Assembly (NCBI GenBank): GCA_021786915.1
Contig: JAJYMP010000266.1
Location: 1 to 20,322, forward strand
DNA length: 20,322 nt
Origin: Chloroflexota bacterium
Lineage (GTDB): Bacteria > Chloroflexota > Limnocylindria > Limnocylindrales > CSP1-4
Direction: 5' to 3'
The notes under the pieces are model-generated. The model searched no databases, had not been told where the DNA came from, and saw nothing but the letters and a program-made list of their open reading frames with translations. Positions 1-7,944 of this stretch are shown here, piece after piece; the stretch's first letter is position 1; the number at the start of each line of letters is the position of its first letter. A program made the position numbers and the translations under genes.

Positions 1-149
1 GCCGCCAGGTCCCGCGCGGCCCGCACGACGAACAGGCCGTGGTTCAGGGTCAGCTCGATGAGGTCGACCATGAGCTCGCGCTCGTGGAGCACGAGCGCCC
101 GCCGCGCCTCGGCTTGCTCGGCCCCCGTCCGCTCGACTGCCATGCCCAT
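1..149 (-). CDS. Unrecognised protein, N-terminal part only
   Basis: This is the first 49 codons of a minus-strand gene that runs off the left edge. The ATG at 149 is preceded by a GGGGAG Shine-Dalgarno about 6 bases upstream; a second ATG lies two codons later. The visible protein is charged and helical, starting MGMAVERTGAEQ and continuing through HERELMVDLIELTLNHG. No family is recognised. A TAGAAT sequence at 224-229 (minus strand) could be its -10 box, but no convincing -35 is visible. The helical, Glu/Arg-rich start could suit a small DNA- or partner-binding protein, but that is only a guess. Confidence 0.55.
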   Translation of the reverse strand, partial: MGMAVERTGAEQAEARRALVLHERELMVDLIELTLNHGLFVVRAARDLA

Positions 150-302
150 CGCGAGCTCCCCTGCGACGCCAGGCCCGTGCAGCCCGGAGGGCCGCCCCCC
201 GGCGGCCGCGGCGTCCCGACCAGATTCTAGCGCGCGGGCGACGGCCCGCGACCGCCGGGCGGCCGCAGCCCACGGCCCCGATCGCGTGACGTGCCGTCAT
301 GA

Positions 303-1347
303 CGCCGCGCCGCGGTCGACGAGCGACCACACCACTCAGCCGATCGTGTCAAGGACCTCGAGATCCTGGTCCTGCGCCACCAGCTCCGGGTGCTCCGGCG
401 GACGGCGGGCCGACCGAAGCTCCGGACCATGGACCGGATGCTCCTAGCGGCGGCGAGTCGGGCGATCCCGAGAGATCGATGGGTCGCCTTCCCTGTCACT
501 CCGTCGACCCTCCTCCGCTGGCACCGCGAGCTCGTACGCAGGAAGTGGACGTACCGCCGGATCGGTCGCCCTGGCCGGCCGCCGATCGATCCTGAGGTCC
601 GTGCGCTCATCCTGAGGCTCGCCCGGGAGAACCCCCGCTGGGGCTGCGTCCGGATCCAGGGCGAGCTGCGGAAGCTCGGGATCCGCGTGGCAGCGACGAT
701 GATCCGGACTCTGCTCCGGACGGCCCGAGCGGGGCCTGCCCCAAGGCGGACCGGCCCGACCTGGACCGAGTTCCTCCGGGCCCAGGCGGAGGGCATCATC
801 GCCTGCGACTTCCTCGCCGTCGAGACCGCCTGGCTCCGGACTCTCTACGTCCTGGCGTTCATCGAGCTCGGAAACCGGCAGATCCATCTGAGTCCCGCAA
901 CTGCGCACCCGGACTCGGCCTGGGTCCACCCGGCAGGCGCGGAACCTCACCATGAACCTCGATGACCGCTCACCGGCCGTCCGGTTCCTCATCCGCGACC
1001 GGGACGCGAAGTTCAGCGTCCCGTTCGACGCGGTGCTCCGCTCGGAGGGGATGCGGGTGATCCGCGCCCCGGTCCGGGCTCCGAACGCGAACGCCTACGC
1101 GGAACGGGTGATCGAGACGATCAGGGCCGAGTGCCTCGACTGGACGCTGATCTGGGGGCGGCGGCATCTCGACCGGACGCTCCGGACCTACGCCGAGCAC
1201 TACAACCGGCAGCGCCCACATCGCGCTCTCGCCCTCGCTGCACCGCTGGCCGGAGCTTCGATCCCGATCTCGGTCGACGCGCACGATGTCCGCCGGCGGG
1301 ACCTGCTCGGTGGGCTCATCCACGAGCACGACGGGGCGGCCGCATGA
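303..1347 (+). pseudogene. IS3/IS481-like DDE transposase, frameshifted and N-terminally truncated
   Basis: Integrase-core transposase of the type common in high-GC bacteria. The frame opens after a stop at 300-302 and gives recognisable sequence from about 348 (VKDLEILVLRHQLRVL). It continues through a homeodomain-like region ([26 protein letters not shown]) into the rve domain: first Asp in IACDFLAVETAW, second in FLIRDRDAKF, Glu in NAYAERVIETIR, and the terminal HYNRQRPHRAL motif. The reading frame breaks at about 927: GTC is followed by one extra C, after which TRQARNLTMNLDD resumes in another frame and runs to the TGA at 1345-1347. No start codon precedes the first recognisable residues, so roughly 40-50 N-terminal residues appear to be missing. 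All catalytic residues are otherwise present, so the break is either recent decay or an assembly error. Confidence 0.85.
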
Positions 1348-1370
1348 TCGAATCGGGCTTTCTGACCCCA
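303..1370 (+). mobile_element. Insertion sequence remnant, copy 1
   Basis: The right limit is estimated at about 1370 because similarity to the second, minus-strand copy (8366-8900) continues past the stop codon through a shared ATGATCGGATCGGG-like stretch to GACCCC. The left end could not be placed: no terminal inverted repeat or target duplication was found near 230-350, which fits a 5'-truncated element. The interval given is therefore a minimum. Confidence 0.6.
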
Positions 1371-1469
1371 CGGCCCCAACGGACTTCATCCTCAACGCCC
1401 CTGGCGGCTGAGCGATCCTGCGCGTTCCGCGCGGACCGGGCAGTCTTCTCGATCGATTCGCGCGTCCCC

Positions 1470-1865
1470 TCAAGCGGTGAGCTGGCGGATCATCGCGGCC
1501 GGGTCGAAATGCGATCGCCAGGCCGTCTCCTTCCCCTCGCTCACCTCGATCGAGAAGGCCACCGAGGTGTGGATCGTCCGGCCGGTGGCGGGGATCCCGG
1601 CGAACGTGTCCTGGTGCGTGCCGGAAACGGTGCACTCCGCAACAGCGAGTCGGTCATCGCCAAGAGCCCGTTCGATCGCATAGCGGACGTCCGGGAAGGC
1701 CTTGAACAGGGCGGCATGGAACGCCCCAATGCCGGCTCGATCCGTGGGGCCCGTGGCGGGGTTGTCGTACGAGCCGTCCGCCACCACGTTACGCGAGCAT
1801 CGCTGGACATCCCGACGATCGGCTTCCTCCAGGGCTGAATGAAGGACGGCGAGCGCATTGCTCAT
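1470..1865 (-). CDS. SnoaL-like / NTF2-fold protein (predicted ester cyclase)
   Basis: A 131-residue protein of the SnoaL-like cyclase family, an alpha+beta barrel fold used for small hydrophobic ligands. It has the order typical of the family: an N-terminal helix with the ADRRDVQRC region, a strand with SYDNPATGPTDR, FHAALFKAFPDVRYAIERAL, and the closing barrel strands with TVSGTHQDTFAGIPATGRTI and VAFSIEVSEGKETAWRSHFD. The start at 1865 is chosen because an AAGGAG Shine-Dalgarno sits about 8 bases upstream; the frame stays open further upstream but without coding character. The gene stands alone between the IS and the end of the bc operon, and its substrate cannot be inferred. No signal peptide is seen, so it is probably cytoplasmic. 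Confidence 0.8.
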   Translation of the reverse strand: MSNALAVLHSALEEADRRDVQRCSRNVVADGSYDNPATGPTDRAGIGAFHAALFKAFPDVRYAIERALGDDRLAVAECTVSGTHQDTFAGIPATGRTIHTSVAFSIEVSEGKETAWRSHFDPAAMIRQLTA

Positions 1866-2076
1866 CAGAGCAAACTCCTTGGGTGACGCCGACTCGACGG
1901 ACGCCAGGTTGTCAGGCGGTCCTTCCCGAACTGTTCCCCTGGCGGGGATCCGCCACCCGCCGGGCCCAGCACCCCCGGGGGTCCCAGCCTGTCGTCCTTC
2001 GGGAGGCGAGTGCTCGCAATGGGCAGTTTCGGTGCGGAAAGTCGTCAACCCGGCTCTTGGCACAGTGAAGCCACCC

Positions 2077-2088
2077 TTGGGCGCCCAA
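2077..2088. repeat. 12-bp perfect palindrome
   Basis: TTGGGCGCCCAA lies in the 257-base gap between the SnoaL-like gene and the end of the cytochrome b gene. The gap otherwise holds GC-rich sequence with short self-complementary pieces (an ACCCCCGGGGGT at about 1970 and a GGCGG/CCGCC stem near 1940). It could be an operator or part of a terminator, but no T-tract follows it on either strand. Confidence 0.3.
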
Positions 2089-2122
2089 TGCGGCCCCTGC
2101 CGTCCGCGCCGACGCGCCCCTC

Positions 2123-3499
2123 CTACTTGAGCGTGGAGAGAAAGTCCAGCAGGTTCTTCATGTCCGCGGGCGAGATGTCCGTGTACGGCGGCATCTGGTC
2201 TCTCGGTTGCAGGATCTGGTGCTGGATCTCCGTGCTCCCCAGTCGTCCCGCGACGTGGGTCAGGTCCGGCCCGGCGCTTCCCCCGGTACCGTCGCGCAGG
2301 TGGCACGCGGCACAACCCTCCAGCTGGTAGACGTGGAGACCGGCCTTCTGCGGTGCGGTCAGCGCGCTGTCGCTCGCAAGGTCGGCGCCCGTCGCAGAGG
2401 CCACCGGAGCCGTCGCACCCTGGTACGTGAGCAGGCCCACCGCCAGCACGACCAGGACCCCGGCCAGCGTGGCGACCGGCCGACGCCGCGGATGGCGCTC
2501 GCGGCCGCGGTCGAGGAACGGAAGCAGCAGGAACACCAGGAACCCGACAGTCCCGGCCAGGAAGATGATCAGCGGCTCAGCCGGGCCGGACACGTACCAG
2601 AGCATCTGGAACATGTCCAGGAAGTACCACTCCGGGCGGGGGACGTAGCCCACCGCGTTCGGATCGGCGCGCGCTTCGAGCGGTGCTCCGACGGCGAGGG
2701 CGAGCACCGCAACCACGAGGAGGATCACCACCGCGACGACCGCGTCCTTCAGCAGCGACCGATAGAAGGGATGGCCCTCGCTCTTCTCGGCCGCGTATTC
2801 ACGCGCATAGCGCGCCTGCTTCGTCTCGCCGGGAACCTCCTCGATGATCGCCTTCCGCCGCGGTGGCGCGGCAATCCCCTGGCGGATCACCATGAACATG
2901 TGCACGGCCACGAGGGCAAGCAGGGAGGCCGGCAACACCCACACGTGGATCCCGTAGAACCGCGTCAGCGTCGCCGTCGTCATGGCCGAACCGCCACGCA
3001 GGAGCCCGAGCATCAGATCGCCGACGAACGGGGCCGAGCCCGCCACGTTCGTGCCGACCACCGTTGCCCAGTATGCCTTCTGATCCCACGGCAACAGGTA
3101 GCCCGTGAAGGCGAAGGCGAGCATCACCAGGAACAGCAGCGCGCCCACCACCCACGTCAACTCACGCGGATACTTGTACGCGGCGTGGAAGAAGACTCGC
3201 AGCGTGTGGAGGCCGATCAGGACGACCAGTGCGGAGGCCGACCAGTGGTGGACACCCCGGACGAGGGCACCGAAGGCCAGCGTGTCGATGTGCTGGACGC
3301 TCTGGTAGGCGTGGTCGGCGGCCGGCACGTAGAAGAGGGCCAGAGCGATCCCGGTCGCGATCTGCACGACGATCAGGAACAGGGTCGCCGAGCCAAGCGT
3401 GTTGAGCCAGCCGACGTTGGCCGGGATGGGACGGTCAAGGAAGCCGCGAACGAGCGACTTGACGCCGAGACGCTCGTCGATCCGGTCGTAGATGCGCAT
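2123..3499 (-). CDS. Menaquinol:cytochrome c reductase cytochrome b subunit with fused C-terminal cytochrome c
   Basis: A 458-residue membrane protein. Residues 1-210 are a cytochrome b6-type four-helix domain. The bis-His heme ligands are H84/H98 (RGVHHWSASA, LIGLHTL) and H185/H200 (FYGIHVW, VAVHMFMV); the 15-residue spacing of the second pair is b6-like rather than mitochondrial bc1-like. Residues 250-330 are the subunit IV-like part with the Qo-site PEWY motif at 289-292. After another membrane helix (about 342-360), a class I cytochrome c domain carries CAACH at 396-400 and a likely axial Met in RDQMPPY (M436). The protein oxidises menaquinol at the periplasmic face. It is the last gene of the operon, three bases after the Rieske stop, without a strong Shine-Dalgarno, which suggests translational coupling. 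Confidence 0.93.
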   Translation of the reverse strand: MRIYDRIDERLGVKSLVRGFLDRPIPANVGWLNTLGSATLFLIVVQIATGIALALFYVPAADHAYQSVQHIDTLAFGALVRGVHHWSASALVVLIGLHTLRVFFHAAYKYPRELTWVVGALLFLVMLAFAFTGYLLPWDQKAYWATVVGTNVAGSAPFVGDLMLGLLRGGSAMTTATLTRFYGIHVWVLPASLLALVAVHMFMVIRQGIAAPPRRKAIIEEVPGETKQARYAREYAAEKSEGHPFYRSLLKDAVVAVVILLVVAVLALAVGAPLEARADPNAVGYVPRPEWYFLDMFQMLWYVSGPAEPLIIFLAGTVGFLVFLLLPFLDRGRERHPRRRPVATLAGVLVVLAVGLLTYQGATAPVASATGADLASDSALTAPQKAGLHVYQLEGCAACHLRDGTGGSAGPDLTHVAGRLGSTEIQHQILQPRDQMPPYTDISPADMKNLLDFLSTLK

Positions 3500-3502
3500 C
3501 GC

Positions 3503-4084
3503 TCAGGCCGGCTCGACCAGCGGGCCCATCCAGACCTCTTGGTTGGCGACCAGGGCCTGGTAGCGATCCAGCGGCCGGGGCGGGGGTCCCGCCTGCCGGG
3601 CGCCGTCGGCCGTGAAGGCGCCGCCGTGGCACGGGCAGAGAAACCGCTTCGCGCCCTGGTTCCAGCCCACCGGGCAGCCCATGTGGGTGCAGTGGATGTC
3701 CAGGATGTTGACGCTCCCGGCGTCGAGTCGAACGACATAGATGGCGATCTGCGTCGACTCCGTGGCACCCTGGACCTCAACCCGTACGGTGACCGGCAGG
3801 AGCTTGGGCACTCCGACCTCGAACCCGTCAACCGGGCCCAGCGACGTCCAGCCCGTGGTGCGTGGCGTCGGCGGCACGGCTCCGGCCAGCAGTGGCCAGC
3901 GCAGAGAGGATCGGATCGCCGGGGCAACGGCGAGCCCGGCGATCGGGATCCCGATCGCCGTGGCCAGCGCTGCCCCGACACCGGCGAGGGCCCGCAGGAC
4001 GAAGGTTCGCCGGGTCACGCGGCTGCCGGCGGCCGGTGAGCCCGTGTCTGTCGAAGGGTCCATGGTCGTCGCGGGCGGGGGCAC
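3503..4084 (-). CDS. Rieske [2Fe-2S] protein of the bc complex
   Basis: A Rieske iron-sulfur protein with both cluster-binding boxes: CTHMGC (residues 132-137, C132 and H134 as ligands) and CPCHGG (150-155, C150 and H153), with C137 and C152 placed for the stabilising disulfide. A twin-arginine motif (SRVTRRTFVL) followed by a hydrophobic helix (about 28-56) marks it as a Tat-exported, membrane-anchored protein. It shuttles electrons from menaquinol at the Qo site to cytochrome c. The start is uncertain: GTG at 4084 lies three bases after the stop of the upstream cytochrome c gene, and an ATG at 4063 would give a protein seven residues shorter. Neither has a good Shine-Dalgarno, and both keep the Tat motif. 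Confidence 0.92.
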   Translation of the reverse strand: MPPPATTMDPSTDTGSPAAGSRVTRRTFVLRALAGVGAALATAIGIPIAGLAVAPAIRSSLRWPLLAGAVPPTPRTTGWTSLGPVDGFEVGVPKLLPVTVRVEVQGATESTQIAIYVVRLDAGSVNILDIHCTHMGCPVGWNQGAKRFLCPCHGGAFTADGARQAGPPPRPLDRYQALVANQEVWMGPLVEPA

Positions 4085-4087
4085 GCT

Positions 4088-4552
4088 CTACTTGAGGCTC
4101 TTGAGATAGGCGACGAGGTCGCTTACCTGCTGGTCGCTGAAGATCGTCCAGCGCGGCATCATCCGGTTGAGCGCCTGGCCCGTCTCGTCGAGCCCCTTCG
4201 TGATCGAGTCCGGCACCAGGGTGTCGAGCTTGTCTCCGTATGTCCCCGACAGATCGGCGAACGTGATCGCGGGGACCTCGATGGTGTTGTTGTCCATCGT
4301 GAACTTCGAGCCGACGCCGGCGACGCCGTGACAGGAGGCGCAGGACTGCTCGTAGAGGACCTGCCCGGCAGCGGCCCCGGTCAGGGCCGGCGCGGCCGTG
4401 GCCGCAGCGGGCGTGGCCGCAGCGGGCGTGGCCGCAGCGGGCGTGGCCGCAGCGGGCGCGTTCGTGGACGAGCATGCGCCAACGACCACGACCAGGGACG
4501 CGGTCACCACCAGGGCGGCAAGCTTCTTGCGTGACGGAAACCGTCCCATCAT
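4088..4552 (-). CDS. Lipoprotein monoheme cytochrome c
   Basis: A 154-residue cytochrome c. The N-terminus is a lipoprotein signal: KK, a hydrophobic stretch, then VVVVGAC with the lipidated Cys27. A low-complexity Ala/Pro/Thr linker containing an exact AAATP repeat (about 35-52) tethers the heme domain, which has CASCH at 71-75 and a likely axial Met in LNRMMPRW. It is probably the electron acceptor or third subunit of the bc complex, since it is first in a c-Rieske-b operon, the same order as actinobacterial qcrCAB. Two ATGs are adjacent, at 4552 and 4549. The GGAGG Shine-Dalgarno is only two bases from the first and five from the second, so 4549 is probably the real start. A possible leader ORF precedes it. 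Confidence 0.9.
   Translation of the reverse strand: MMGRFPSRKKLAALVVTASLVVVVGACSSTNAPAAATPAAATPAAATPAAATAAPALTGAAAGQVLYEQSCASCHGVAGVGSKFTMDNNTIEVPAITFADLSGTYGDKLDTLVPDSITKGLDETGQALNRMMPRWTIFSDQQVSDLVAYLKSLK
4401..4460. repeat. Four tandem 15-bp repeats encoding the cytochrome linker
   Basis: The unit GCCGCAGCGGGCGTG occurs three times exactly and a fourth time with one change near its end. On the minus strand it encodes the AAATP pentapeptide repeats of the cytochrome c linker. Because the unit is a multiple of three and nearly perfect, slippage would change linker length without breaking the frame. Confidence 0.9.
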
Positions 4553-4655
4553 TTCCTCCGTTGCGTCTATCGCTGATGTCGATCCGCTGCCTGGGTAGGC
4601 AGGCTGTGCGCAGCACGGGATGCGCGCCCCCCATGGGAACGCTGAGGGCCGAGAT

Positions 4656-4670
4656 CACTGTCACCTCCTT
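4656..4670 (-). promoter_or_regulatory. Perfect Shine-Dalgarno with GTG start upstream of the cytochrome operon
   Basis: On the minus strand AAGGAGGTGA (4670-4661) is followed by ACA and GTG (4658). This is a full 16S-complementary ribosome site at ideal spacing, better than that of any annotated gene here. The frame it opens overlaps the cytochrome c gene out of frame and has no coding character there. It lies about 110 bases upstream of the cytochrome start, so it may mark a translated leader or a decayed upstream gene start. Confidence 0.4.
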
Positions 4671-4828
4671 CCGGGGCCGTGTCATCGCAAAACCCCGACG
4701 ATTGCGTGCGGGTCACCGCAGAAGTGATGCGGACTCCCGCAGACACACCGTCGCAGCAGTTGACCTCCGGCATCCGGGATCGGAGGCTCTGCAGCATGAG
4801 AGGGCTGCGGTGCTACATTGCGTCGGGG

Positions 4829-5497
4829 ATGATGGGTTTCGAAGGACACCGATTGCGGGTGCTCCTCGCGGATGATCACGCGGTGGTCCGTGAGGGCACC
4901 CGGGAGATCCTCGAGCGGGAGCCGAGCATCTCTGTCGTGGGCGAGGCGTCAGATGGTGCCGAGGCGGTTGCCCTCGCAGTCCGCCTGAGGCCGGACGTTG
5001 TCCTGCTTGACCTGAGCCTGCCGGTGCTCAATGGCATCGAGGTGACGCGGCGGATTCTCGCCCGGGTCCCGTCAAGCCGGGTGCTCATCCTGAGCGCCTA
5101 CGACGACGGCGACTACGTCGCTGCGGCGGTCCAGGCCGGTGCCAGCGGGTACCTGCTGAAGACCGCGCATTCGAGCGAGGTCGTGGAGGCAATCCTCGCC
5201 GTTGCGCGCGGCGAGGTCGTACTGCACGAGGCGCCTGCCCATGAGCTGGCTTCGCGATGGACCCAGGGCCTGCGCAAGGAGCGCCTGACGGGCCGTGAGG
5301 TCGATGTCCTCCGCTTGGCTGCTCGTGGCCGGCGGACGCGCGAAATCGCGTCCAGCCTCTCGGTCAGTCCCCGGACCGTGGAGGCGGACTTCACCCGCAT
5401 CTACAGCAAGCTGGGGGTTTCGACGCGGGGCGAGGCGATCGCCCATGCCGCATCCCGCGGCTGGATCAACCTCGAGCAGGAACCCCCGTCGACGTGA
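4829..5497 (+). CDS. NarL/FixJ-family response regulator
   Basis: A DNA-binding response regulator of 222 residues. The receiver domain has the acidic pair in LLADDHAVV (D15, D16), the phospho-acceptor in VVLLDLSLP (D61) and K111 in GYLLKTA. The LuxR-type HTH covers about 152-197 (LTGREVDVLRLAARG, SPRTVEADFTRIYSKLGV). Start choice is open. ATGs at 4829 and 4832 have only a GGGG upstream, whereas a TTG at 4853 has GAAGGA six bases before it and would give the usual short N-terminus (xRVLLADDH). A TACATT at 4814-4819 could be a -10 box. The gene is followed 66 bases later by a histidine kinase, surely its partner, and is divergent from the bc operon. Confidence 0.92.
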   Translation: MMGFEGHRLRVLLADDHAVVREGTREILEREPSISVVGEASDGAEAVALAVRLRPDVVLLDLSLPVLNGIEVTRRILARVPSSRVLILSAYDDGDYVAAAVQAGASGYLLKTAHSSEVVEAILAVARGEVVLHEAPAHELASRWTQGLRKERLTGREVDVLRLAARGRRTREIASSLSVSPRTVEADFTRIYSKLGVSTRGEAIAHAASRGWINLEQEPPST

Positions 5498-5563
5498 GCG
5501 ACGCGCGTTGGTGATCAGCGAGCCCGCCGAAGTCTCACCGCCCGACCGTGATCGGCTGATCCG

Positions 5564-6985
5564 ATGAGCGGATCCGACGTCGGTCAACGCGTGCGTCATC
5601 AACTTGCCTGGGTTGTGGGGTTGTGGGCCCCCCCGGTCGCCCGTCGCGAGTTCTGGCTGGTACAACTGCTGGTCGTGGCGATCGCCGGGGGGCACTCGCT
5701 GCTCGATCTCAGGTGGTTCGGGCTGTCGGACAACTTCATCACGCCGATCCCGTCCACGCTGTTCCTGGTCCCGGTGGTGTATGCGGCCCTGAACTTCGGA
5801 TTGCGTGGATCCGTCCCGACGGCATTGTGGGGCGCGTTCCTGACCGTGCCCAACCTCGTCTGGCTCCAGATCGGGTCGCGCGAGCGTCTGTCCGAGGAGT
5901 GGGAGATCATGATCGTGGTGGCCTTGGCATTCTTCGTCGGCCGCCGGGTGGATGAGGAGAAGCGCGCGCGCCACGAGGCGGAGAGCCGAGAGCAGGCACA
6001 ACGGGTCTCCGAGGAGAAGTTCCGAGGCGTCTTCGACCACGTCGCCGAACCGATCCTGCTGGGCAACAGCGACGGCGTCATCGAGGAGGCCAATCTGGCG
6101 GCCGCCCGGATATTCGGGGCGCCGTCGGCTGCGCTGCATGGCCAGCGATTGGCCTCGCTCGTCGGCGCGGACATCCTGGAGTCGGAGATTGTCGGCATCC
6201 AAGACGTTCGCCCGCTCAACGTGGCGGGCCAGTCCGAGCCCATCTGGATCGAACCGATCGTCATCCCCTACGTCGATCAGATCGGCGCGACCAGGCTCCA
6301 GGTGATGCTGCGCGATGTCACGCTTCGGCACGTGCGCCAGCAGGAGCTCGAGGACTACGCGCGCCAGGTCGTGGCCGGGCGCGAGGCGGAGCGGGGCCGG
6401 ATCGCACGGGAGCTCCACGATGGGCCGATCCAGTCGCTGGTGATCCTCTGGCGCAAGCTTGATTCGATCAGCGATGCCGATGGCGCTGCACAGGCGACGA
6501 TCCAGGAAGCGCAGCGGACCACGCGCTCGATCGCCGACGAGCTGCGCCGCTTCAGTCGCGACCTGCGGCCGTCCGTGCTGGACGACCTCGGCCTCAAGAC
6601 CGCGCTGGCAGCGCAGGTCGACATGTTCGGCCAGCGCACGGGGACCACGGCCCGGTTCCAGTCGATTGGGTCGGAGCGCCGCCTCTCATCGGATCAGGAG
6701 CTCGCGCTCCTGCGCATCGCCCAGGAAGCTCTGAGCAACATTGATCGCCACGCGGAAGCGAACAATGCCGTCGTCCGGCTCCGTTTCTGGCCGGACAAGG
6801 TGCGGCTCACCGTCATCGACGACGGCAAGGGGATCCCAGCCCAGGTGCCCGCTTCCGAACTGCGCGCGGCAGGCAAGCTCGGCCTGATCGGGATGCAGGA
6901 ACGGGCTCGACTCGCCCGAGCGACCCTCTCGATCGTGCCAGGTCGGCGGGGTGGTACACGCATCACGGCGGATGTGACCGGGTAG
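5564..6985 (+). CDS. Membrane PAS-domain sensor histidine kinase (HisKA_3 type)
   Basis: A 473-residue sensor kinase. The N-terminus has hydrophobic segments at about 30-50, 58-80, 84-102 and 113-127, so the input region is membrane-embedded with little outside the membrane. A short coiled coil (130-152) leads to a PAS domain (about 153-255, FRGVFDHVAEPILLGNSDG). The dimerisation/phosphotransfer box is ERGRIARELHDGPIQ with H285 as phosphorylated His, the form used by NarX/DesK-type kinases. The ATPase domain shows N392 (ALSNIDRHA), DDGKG at 419-423 and a G2-like GLIGMQER at 440-447. It should phosphorylate the NarL-type regulator upstream. The signal is unknown; redox or quinone state is only an idea from proximity to the bc operon. 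No strong Shine-Dalgarno is visible. Confidence 0.92.
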   Translation: MSGSDVGQRVRHQLAWVVGLWAPPVARREFWLVQLLVVAIAGGHSLLDLRWFGLSDNFITPIPSTLFLVPVVYAALNFGLRGSVPTALWGAFLTVPNLVWLQIGSRERLSEEWEIMIVVALAFFVGRRVDEEKRARHEAESREQAQRVSEEKFRGVFDHVAEPILLGNSDGVIEEANLAAARIFGAPSAALHGQRLASLVGADILESEIVGIQDVRPLNVAGQSEPIWIEPIVIPYVDQIGATRLQVMLRDVTLRHVRQQELEDYARQVVAGREAERGRIARELHDGPIQSLVILWRKLDSISDADGAAQATIQEAQRTTRSIADELRRFSRDLRPSVLDDLGLKTALAAQVDMFGQRTGTTARFQSIGSERRLSSDQELALLRIAQEALSNIDRHAEANNAVVRLRFWPDKVRLTVIDDGKGIPAQVPASELRAAGKLGLIGMQERARLARATLSIVPGRRGGTRITADVTG

Positions 6986-7000
6986 CCGGGAGGGCGGCGT

Positions 7001-7314
7001 GAAGGGCTCACGGCGCTCTCGATCGCGGCGATGCCCTGGCTCGCCCGCCAGAAGCGCCTGACCGGTGAGGCCCTCGGCAGCCGTGGCGCTGGTCGCCGAT
7101 GCCCAGCAGACCTTCGCCTGCTGGTACCTCTCCCTGATCACGCTCGCCGGGCTCGTGCTCAACGCCGCGCTCGGCTGGTGGTGGGCGGATCCGGCGGCCG
7201 CGCTGGGGCATCAGCGTGTTGCTCGTGCACGAGGGTCTCGAGGCGCTCCGCAGCAAGGGACGACGACTCGTGATGCGGTGGAGCGCGCGACGACCATTCT
7301 CCGACGGTGCGTGA
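7001..7314 (+). pseudogene. Relic of a cation diffusion facilitator (CDF) transporter
   Basis: Three frames joined end to end read as the C-terminal half of a CDF-like membrane transporter. 7004-7084 gives GLTALSIAAMPWLARQKR and GEALGSR. One extra base at 7085 shifts to [30 protein letters not shown] and [10 protein letters not shown]. One extra G in the run 7205-7208 shifts to [16 protein letters not shown], ending at the TGA at 7312-7314. The WWWADP motif and the A-DA-QT helix are characteristic of the family. The N-terminal membrane helices are absent: the fragment begins directly after the kinase stop codon, so the gene is truncated whatever the status of the two indels. Confidence 0.7.
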
Positions 7315-7468
7315 TGAAATCGCTTCTGGTTCCGGAAGGCGCACGAGTAGCGGGACGGCCGTCCGGCGTGGGTAGCCCGGGTTCTCCCTCTGAGGATAGC
7401 TGACAGCGATCGCCTCTCCTGCGACCGACGATCTGGTTTCAGGCGATGAGGTTTCAGCGGGGGTCAAT

Positions 7469-7486
7469 TCCTCCTCGCTCCGACCA
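7469..7486 (+). repeat. tRNA-3'-end-like repeat, divergent copy
   Basis: TCCTCCTCGCTCCGACCA resembles the last part of a tRNA (T-stem, acceptor 3' strand, CCA) and matches the copies at 8252 and 13974 with one gap and one mismatch. The preceding TCAATTC could be a T-loop, with GGGGG before it pairing to CTCCT. No complete tRNA could be folded upstream. The 216 bases from 7315 to 7530 hold nothing else recognisable. Confidence 0.45.
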
Positions 7487-7530
7487 TACCCGCGTCTCTC
7501 CTGTCGAGCCTGACCGGAGATCCGGGCGGG

Positions 7531-7944
7531 CTATCCGACGGCAGCGAGGACGTCGACCGAGACCGGAAGCCCCGGCCAGCCCGAATCCGTCGTGATCACC
7601 CGATCGGCGCCAATCACGACGGCCGTGGCCACGACGAGGGCGTCCGGGAGGCGAAGTCGGCCGGCGTGGCGAGCCCGCAGCTCCGCGGCCGCGCTCGCGA
7701 TCGCACGGGACGCGGGCTCGATGCGTGCCGGCAGGGCGTCAACGAACGAGTTGACAAGGGCGACGGCTTCGGGACCACGCCGATACGGGGACACGAGACA
7801 CTCGGCAAAGGCGGACGCCGGGAGCACCAATGTGTCGCCGCGCTGTCGGGCGACGGTGAGGGCGTGAGCGGCTGTTTCGTGGTGGATGTCCGACGGGTCA
7901 AGGATCGCGATTATGACCCCCGCGTCGAGGACGGTCAGTCCCAC
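7531..7944 (-). CDS. PIN-domain toxin (VapC-like)
   Basis: A 137-residue PIN-domain protein, expected to be an Mg2+-dependent endoribonuclease toxin. The acidic active-site residues are in place: D7 ([10 protein letters not shown]), E48 (SAFAECLVSP), D101 (RLPDALVVATA) and D120 (VITTDSGWP). Its start overlaps the upstream AbrB-like antitoxin gene by ten bases, the coupled arrangement typical of toxin-antitoxin operons, so it should be expressed from the antitoxin promoter and neutralised by that protein. Length is normal for the family and the gene looks intact. Confidence 0.9.
   Translation of the reverse strand: MGLTVLDAGVIIAILDPSDIHHETAAHALTVARQRGDTLVLPASAFAECLVSPYRRGPEAVALVNSFVDALPARIEPASRAIASAAAELRARHAGRLRLPDALVVATAVVIGADRVITTDSGWPGLPVSVDVLAAVG

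Noticed and set aside
212..223. A fifth copy of the tRNA-end-like repeat (CGTCCCGACCAGA)
   Set aside because: Only about 12 bases match, without the T-arm part; not distinguishable from chance in this composition.
2207..4039. A 610-codon plus-strand open frame opposite the bc operon
   Set aside because: Arg/Asp/His/Gln-rich mirror of the genuine minus-strand cytochrome b and Rieske genes; no family features and no ribosome site.
4401..4460. Possible CRISPR or minisatellite array
   Set aside because: Units are 15 bases, contiguous without spacers and in frame within the cytochrome linker.
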